Assembly (NCBI RefSeq): GCF_001625015.1
Contig: NZ_LVWJ02000014.1
Location: forward strand, 124,001 to 188,000
Direction of reading: 5' to 3'
DNA length: 64,000 nt
Source of the DNA: Lewinella sp. 4G2
GTDB taxonomy: Bacteria; Bacteroidota; Bacteroidia; Chitinophagales; Saprospiraceae
Position 1 is the first letter of the stretch. Each line of letters starts with the position of its first letter. Of this stretch, positions 60,066 to 64,000 are shown piece by piece. Below the pieces are notes generated by a model. That model was not told where the DNA came from. It saw only the letters and a list, made by a program, of their open reading frames with translations, and ran no database searches. Both the position numbers and the translations under genes were made by a program.

Positions 60066-61049
60066 ATGACTAACGCAACTTTTCTCAGCTACTTGCGCGA
60101 CCCCTCCTCTTTGATCGGAGTAGATATTGACTCAATCGGCCAACTTACCGCTCGCTATCCCTACTCCGCTAACGCACAACTTTTGCTTGCCCTGGCCGCG
60201 GAACTGAACGGGCACCCGGAAAGCCAGACTTACCTACAGCGTGCCGCTACCCAGACCTTTGATCGGGAGCAATTATTCGATACGCTGTACGCGCTGCTGA
60301 ACGGAGAAGCCAGTGCGGCGGAGGAGTTTACGGAAGAAGAACCCACCTTTTCCCTCGAAGACCTAATGGCCCCCGAAGCGTTGCTGCTGGACGAAGAGGA
60401 GGACTACGGAGCTCCCACAGTTCTCAACGCTGGCACCCAACTCAGTGCGGAAGCCCCTCTCCCGATAGAGCCAAGTCCTACCAACGTACCTGGCTTTGAC
60501 GACGATATGGAGACTGGTACTTCGAACTCTTCCTACCCCACCAGTGGTGCATCCATCGAGGAAGAAATGCCCCCTCCTCCACCGGAGCGATCTCCCCTGC
60601 CCGCCGCCGATCATGCGGTCCGCACGGTGGAAACCATGGCAGTTACTCCACCCGCCACCATTACTTCCAGTGACCTGAGCGAACGGGAAGCGGAGCCCAC
60701 CCCCAGTGATTTTTCACCTACAGCCATTCCGCAAGACCCGGCTGACTTCAGCGTGCGCGCGCCCATCAGCACGAAGGAAGAGTTACGCAAACGGCTGCAA
60801 AGCATCCGTGACCGCCAGGTTGCTCGGGCTAAGGAACAGAAAAAATCCATCAAAAAAATTGCCCGTCGTAGCCTGATTGCCTCCGAGGGCATTATTAGCC
60901 CTACTCTAGCGGAGGTATTTATTCAGCAGGGGCAATATCACCACGCCATTCGGATCTACGAGCAGCTCGCTTTGGCGAACCCGGAAAAAAGCCCGATATT
61001 TGCGGCCCTCATTCAGGACCTGAAGCAGCGCAACGGCCCGGATGAATAG
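60066..61049 (+). CDS. TPR-containing protein of unknown function upstream of secG
   Basis: 327 residues from the ATG at 60066 (an earlier TTG at 60042 gives no better start). No signal peptide. N-terminal helical part (TNATFLSYLRDPSSLIGVDIDSIGQLTARYPYSANAQLLLALAAELNGHPESQTYLQRAATQTFDREQLFDTLYALL), a long acidic and Pro/Ser/Thr-rich disordered centre (~85-225), a basic helix (ISTKEELRKRLQSIRDRQVARAKEQKKSIKKIARRSL) and a C-terminal TPR (AEVFIQQGQYHHAIRIYEQLALANPEKSPIFAALIQDLKQ). Similar proteins precede secG in Bacteroidota and their role is not known. 70-nt gap to secG, likely co-transcribed. Confidence 0.75.
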   Translation: MTNATFLSYLRDPSSLIGVDIDSIGQLTARYPYSANAQLLLALAAELNGHPESQTYLQRAATQTFDREQLFDTLYALLNGEASAAEEFTEEEPTFSLEDLMAPEALLLDEEEDYGAPTVLNAGTQLSAEAPLPIEPSPTNVPGFDDDMETGTSNSSYPTSGASIEEEMPPPPPERSPLPAADHAVRTVETMAVTPPATITSSDLSEREAEPTPSDFSPTAIPQDPADFSVRAPISTKEELRKRLQSIRDRQVARAKEQKKSIKKIARRSLIASEGIISPTLAEVFIQQGQYHHAIRIYEQLALANPEKSPIFAALIQDLKQRNGPDE

Positions 61050-61119
61050 TCTTACCCTTACCACTGCCGGCGCCGGCGCCATTCGCTCCGCGCCCCGTTA
61101 CGATAAATTATAATCCCCC

Positions 61120-61377
61120 ATGGTCAATCTTCTTACTATCCTGACCGGTGTTATCTGCCTTCTCCTCATGCTCGTAGTGCTGATCCAAAACCCCAAGGGT
61201 GGTGGTATCGACTCCACTTTCGGTGGCACGCAGGCCAACCAGGTAATTGGTGCCAGCCGCTCTACGGACGTGATTGAAAAGATCACCTGGGGCCTCGCCG
61301 CCGCCCTCTTCATCCTCTGCATCGTAACGGCATTGGCCGTTGGCGCTCAGGGAGCTGGTGCTGCCGGTGGCCTCTAG
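61120..61377 (+). CDS. secG: Preprotein translocase subunit SecG
   Basis: 85 residues, two membrane helices: VNLLTILTGVICLLLMLVVLIQNPKGGGIDSTFGG and ITWGLAAALFILCIVTALAVG. The loop QNPKGGGIDSTFGG with GASRSTDVIEKITW is the SecG signature. SecG assists SecYEG protein export at the inner membrane. The C-terminal tail is short and Gly/Ala-rich. Confidence 0.96.
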   Translation: MVNLLTILTGVICLLLMLVVLIQNPKGGGIDSTFGGTQANQVIGASRSTDVIEKITWGLAAALFILCIVTALAVGAQGAGAAGGL

Positions 61378-61523
61378 GGAGTCAACCCTAAGACTTAGGT
61401 GAGCGTGAGTTTCGGATTCGTCTAATTCGGAAAGTCTCTACCTCTGCCCTCCACCTTAAAACATAATAGACCCAACCACAAGGTTGGCAACCCACTGGCG
61501 CTTCCTCCTATGGAAGAACCATT

Positions 61524-61557
61524 AAGACTGTAATTGGCGAAAGCCGGTTACAGTCTT
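61524..61557 (-). terminator. Terminator overlapping the stop of the barrel-protein gene
   Basis: 10-bp perfect arms (AAGACTGTAA / TTACAGTCTT) with an inner GGC-GAAA-GCC hairpin. On the minus strand the TAA stop codon of the upstream gene is the end of the left arm. Possibly bidirectional with secG. Confidence 0.75.
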
Positions 61558-62813
61558 GTATTTATGACGTTGTTGTAAAGGCTGCCAAAGGTGTAACTCA
61601 GCCCAAAGCTCAGTTCCGCCTCGAAGTTGGTGGCCAGTTGGGATTGGCCCAGCAGGACGTCCTCCACCGAGGCTTCCCCCCGCCGCAGGCTGATCTGGTC
61701 GTTGATGATCTGGTAGCTCCCCCCGGCCGTAAACGATAGGCCTTTAATGAGACGGACGTTGGCCCGGCCATTCAGGCTGAGGCGGTTTTTGGAGAGGTCG
61801 TTCAGAAAATTACCACCGGAGATACCGGCAAACACCTGGCCCCACCGCTGGCGAATCCGCAGATCAATATCCAGTACCTGACGGATCATACTCTCTTCCA
61901 GCTTGAAGAAGATGGTCTCTTCCGTATAGTAGTTCCGGTTCCAACCCAGGCGGTAGGCAATGGTAAACTCCTTGAAAGGGACCTCGTCGTAATCGAAGAT
62001 GTTGTACTCGATCGCCGGAGCTACCCACAATCCGTAGTCGATATTTCTAAAGGTAGAGGAGGTCTGAGAGTTAAAGAGCCCTACCGACCAGTGGTCGCTA
62101 ATACTCCTTACGACGGAGGCGTTGAACCACAGATCCTGGCGGATTGAGTTCAGTACCGTGCCGTCGGACTGGGTAACGGATTGGGTCCGGTAAAAGATAT
62201 TGGGGCTAATGCGGACCCGCAGTTCCGGCGTCGTCCGGTCAATATCGATTCCGGCGCGCAGGGTGCTCGTTCCTCGCTGGCTTTCCTTGCTGGTGGAGAA
62301 ACGGGCCTGGATTTCGAAGAGCCAGTTGTTCCAGTTGTCCTGGGTAGCCGCTCCGTCGTCGCTAGCCGCGAGGGAGTCTACGGTAGCTTCCGGGATGGCA
62401 TCGACGTTCAGCTCGGCGAGGTCGCCGTAGGCCGTTCCGGCCAGGAAGCCGGCCAGCCCCAGTTTAATGCGCTGCCCCAGTAGTTCATCCCGCTCTACGC
62501 TAGTCATCACCGCCGTGGTGGAGACTTTAAAACTGAGTTGGTTCCCCGCCAATTCCTCCTGCCCTTTAAAGTCCAGATTGTATACCCGCCCACCATTGCT
62601 GAGGTAGTTGGTCACGATGAAGAGGTTGACTTCAGCACTAACTGGATCCACGGTGTGGTTAACGTAGCTCAACTCCTGTTTGAGGAAGTTACGGTTACAC
62701 TCGCAGTCGATGAAGAGGTTGAGCCGGCGTTGGCCGCTGAGGTGGCTGCAACAAATGAGTAGCAGCATCAGGCTGGCGAGCCGGTAGAAGTTGGGGGGTG
62801 TAAAGCTGGGCAT
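61548..62813 (-). CDS. Outer-membrane beta-barrel protein of unknown function
   Basis: 421 residues with a signal peptide (LASLMLLLICCSHLSGQ). The N-terminal ~110 residues look like a small alpha/beta domain with paired cysteines (LNLFIDCECNRNFLKQELSYVNHTVDPVSAEVNLFIVTNYLSNGGRVYNLDFKGQEELAGN). Residues ~165-421 form alternating amphipathic strands (WLFEIQARFSTSKESQRGTSTLRAGIDIDRTTPELRVRISPNIFYRTQSV; TIAYRLGWNRNYYTEETIFF; RQRWGQVFAGISGGNFL; ELSFGLSYTFGSLYNNV) as in DUF481-like barrels. I recall similar proteins from Saprospiria, but no function. A stop-overlapping hairpin terminates it. Confidence 0.75.
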   Translation of the reverse strand: MPSFTPPNFYRLASLMLLLICCSHLSGQRRLNLFIDCECNRNFLKQELSYVNHTVDPVSAEVNLFIVTNYLSNGGRVYNLDFKGQEELAGNQLSFKVSTTAVMTSVERDELLGQRIKLGLAGFLAGTAYGDLAELNVDAIPEATVDSLAASDDGAATQDNWNNWLFEIQARFSTSKESQRGTSTLRAGIDIDRTTPELRVRISPNIFYRTQSVTQSDGTVLNSIRQDLWFNASVVRSISDHWSVGLFNSQTSSTFRNIDYGLWVAPAIEYNIFDYDEVPFKEFTIAYRLGWNRNYYTEETIFFKLEESMIRQVLDIDLRIRQRWGQVFAGISGGNFLNDLSKNRLSLNGRANVRLIKGLSFTAGGSYQIINDQISLRRGEASVEDVLLGQSQLATNFEAELSFGLSYTFGSLYNNVINTRL

Positions 62814-62982
62814 ACAATATTCGGCTGGGGAGAGGCCGCAAAGCTAGGTCCAGCCCGAAGCCATTCGCCACCCCATCATTTGGGGGACTGCGGCCACAAC
62901 CGGAGCCCAATCGCGTTAACGGAATCCTAACAATAAGAAGACGGGCGCTTATCGGAACACTCATCTGCCCACTGATGTGCGA

Positions 62983-64000
62983 TCAACTTCTCGCTTTTGC
63001 CAGGGCGCTTTTGTACACTTCCAGGGCTCGCTCCCGCCCGAACTTGTGTTCCACCATGGGTTCGGCGGGGTACTCCGGCGTGCCGTATTCGGGCACCCAC
63101 TGCTTTACGTACTCATATTTCGGGTCGAATTTCTTCTGCTGGCTGTCGTAGTTGAAGATGCGGAAGTAGGGCTGGGCGTCCGTCCCGCAGCCGGCGGCCC
63201 ACTGCCAACCACCGTTGTTACTCGCCAGTTCGTAATCCAGTAATTTATCGGCAAAGTAGCCTTCGCCCCAGCGCCAGTCGATGAGCAGGTGCTTGGTCAG
63301 GTAGCTGGCCACGATCATCCGAACGCGGTTGTGCATCCAGCCGGATTCGTTTAGTTGGCGCATTCCTGCATCCACAATTGGTACGCCGGTCGTGCCATCG
63401 CACCAGCGTTTGAATTCCGATTCGTCATTACGCCAGGGGATGTCCGCGTATTCGGCGCGGAAGGGGGCGTCCACCACGCGGGGGAATTCCTGCAGGATAT
63501 TGGAGTAGAAATCGCGCCAGACCAGTTCCTTTAAAAACGTTTCGTTCAGGCTCATGGCCCGCAGCGCTTTCTGGCGGATCGAGACCGTCCCGTGGCGGAA
63601 GTGTACGCTAAGCCGGGAGGTGCCTTCGATGCCGGGGATGTTTCGCGTCTGGTCGTAGGTCTTAATAATTTGGGCGCTGACGCGGGTGCCGGGTATGGGG
63701 ACATCCGCGGGAGCGAAACCCATTTCGGAAAGGGTCGGGACGGCTTGGTGGGTATCCGTCTGCCAGAGGTTGGCGGCGTACTTCTCGTTGGGGTAGGGTT
63801 TGAGGTAGTAAGAGATCTCCTTACCCTCGTAATTACTCAACCGGTCATTGAGGTTGTTACGCCACATCCGGTAGTAGGGCGTGAAAACGGTGTAGGGGCC
63901 GCCGGCCTTCTTCTGTACCTCGTCGCTTTCAAAGATGACGTGGTCCTTGAAGTGGTGAAATGGGATTCCGCGTTCGTTGAGCAGGTCCTCCACGGCCTTA
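62983..64000 (-). CDS. Cryptochrome/DNA photolyase family protein, 5' end outside window
   Basis: 339 codons seen; the frame is open to the window edge, so the start is missing. The window holds the second half of the photolyase/cryptochrome family: antenna-domain end (FTPYYRMWRNNLNDRL), and the FAD-binding helical domain (RLSVHFRHGTVSIRQ; WRDFYSNILQEFPRV; VPIVDAGMRQLNESGWMHNRVRMIVASYLTKHLLIDWRWGEGYFADKLLDYELASNNGGWQWAAGCGTDAQPYFRIFNYDSQQKKFDP). The WMHNRVRM and DADLASNNGGWQW-type motifs are class I CPD photolyase marks, but family assignment needs the full protein. It repairs UV-induced pyrimidine dimers using light. Confidence 0.93.
   Translation of the reverse strand, partial: KAVEDLLNERGIPFHHFKDHVIFESDEVQKKAGGPYTVFTPYYRMWRNNLNDRLSNYEGKEISYYLKPYPNEKYAANLWQTDTHQAVPTLSEMGFAPADVPIPGTRVSAQIIKTYDQTRNIPGIEGTSRLSVHFRHGTVSIRQKALRAMSLNETFLKELVWRDFYSNILQEFPRVVDAPFRAEYADIPWRNDESEFKRWCDGTTGVPIVDAGMRQLNESGWMHNRVRMIVASYLTKHLLIDWRWGEGYFADKLLDYELASNNGGWQWAAGCGTDAQPYFRIFNYDSQQKKFDPKYEYVKQWVPEYGTPEYPAEPMVEHKFGRERALEVYKSALAKARS

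Noticed and set aside
61387-61399. CCTAAGACTTAGG palindrome after secG as a terminator
   Set aside because: One-base loop cannot form a hairpin and no T-run follows.

Overview
The window is about 64 kb of a GC-rich (roughly 57%) bacterial chromosome. It looks like Bacteroidota, most likely the Saprospiria/Lewinella type. The reasons are a full-length sprA next to ruvA (type IX secretion and gliding), a complete Na+-pumping NADH:quinone reductase operon nqrABCDEF, PD40/OmpA-type envelope proteins, DUF4292 and DUF4412 proteins, SusD-free Bacteroidota-style lipoproteins, several TAnnTTTG-like promoter elements and almost no Shine-Dalgarno sequences. I see no prophage, insertion sequence, CRISPR array or rRNA.

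Layout. 1-2.8 kb (+): 3' end of a 2-oxoacid dehydrogenase E2 gene, a TPR/PD40 protein and a DUF6155-like protein. 2.9-18.3 kb (-): ruvA, sprA, a ferredoxin-NADP-reductase-like flavoprotein, a PD40/OmpA-like protein, an NADPH-dependent FMN reductase and a large M16 lipoprotein peptidase. 18.6-27.5 kb: dipeptide epimerase (+), a geranylgeranyl-reductase-like flavoprotein, a TIGR02757 protein, an MFS transporter, a DUF1080 (3-keto-disaccharide hydrolase) lipoprotein, a glycosyltransferase and a small lipoprotein (all -), then a second M16 peptidase (+). 27.6-34.4 kb (-): the nqr operon with a membrane-anchored NqrA. 34.6-42.3 kb: a one-helix membrane protein, xerD, a 33-residue membrane peptide, a DUF4412 protein, tRNA-Ile2(CAT), pyruvate kinase, a TPR protein and a DUF4292 lipoprotein. 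42.3-51 kb: HlyD/TolC efflux pair, corA, a large lipoprotein joining a sugar dehydrogenase propeller to cytochrome c, and a secreted sugar isomerase-like lipoprotein. 51-57.4 kb (-): accC, accB, efp, radC, a PorE-like PD40/OmpA protein and an SRPBCC protein. 57.7-64 kb: dksA-like gene and lspA (+), two ArsR regulators (-), a TPR gene and secG (+), an outer-membrane barrel protein and a photolyase running off the window end (-).

How the genes work together. The respiratory Na+ pump energises the cell. sprA, the PD40/OmpA proteins and lspA serve export and assembly of the envelope. accBC/efp, pyk, the E2 subunit, ruvA, xerD and secG are housekeeping. DUF1080, MFS, the sugar dehydrogenase-cytochrome and the isomerase-like lipoprotein point to oxidative use of sugars in the periplasm.

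The most unusual content is non-coding. (1) Arrays of 7-nt (once 8-nt) units sit immediately after genes. They begin at, or within two nucleotides of, the stop codon, which is nearly always TAG, and usually fold back as long hairpins. There are three sequence families (TAGTCTR, GAGTWGC/AAGTTGC, TAGTCGGG) with one architecture. (2) A 17-bp imperfect palindrome, GGCGCTGCCGCRGGTGC, is scattered eight times, some copies inside coding sequences and in different frames, much like Rickettsia palindromic elements. I could not link either to a described family from sequence alone.
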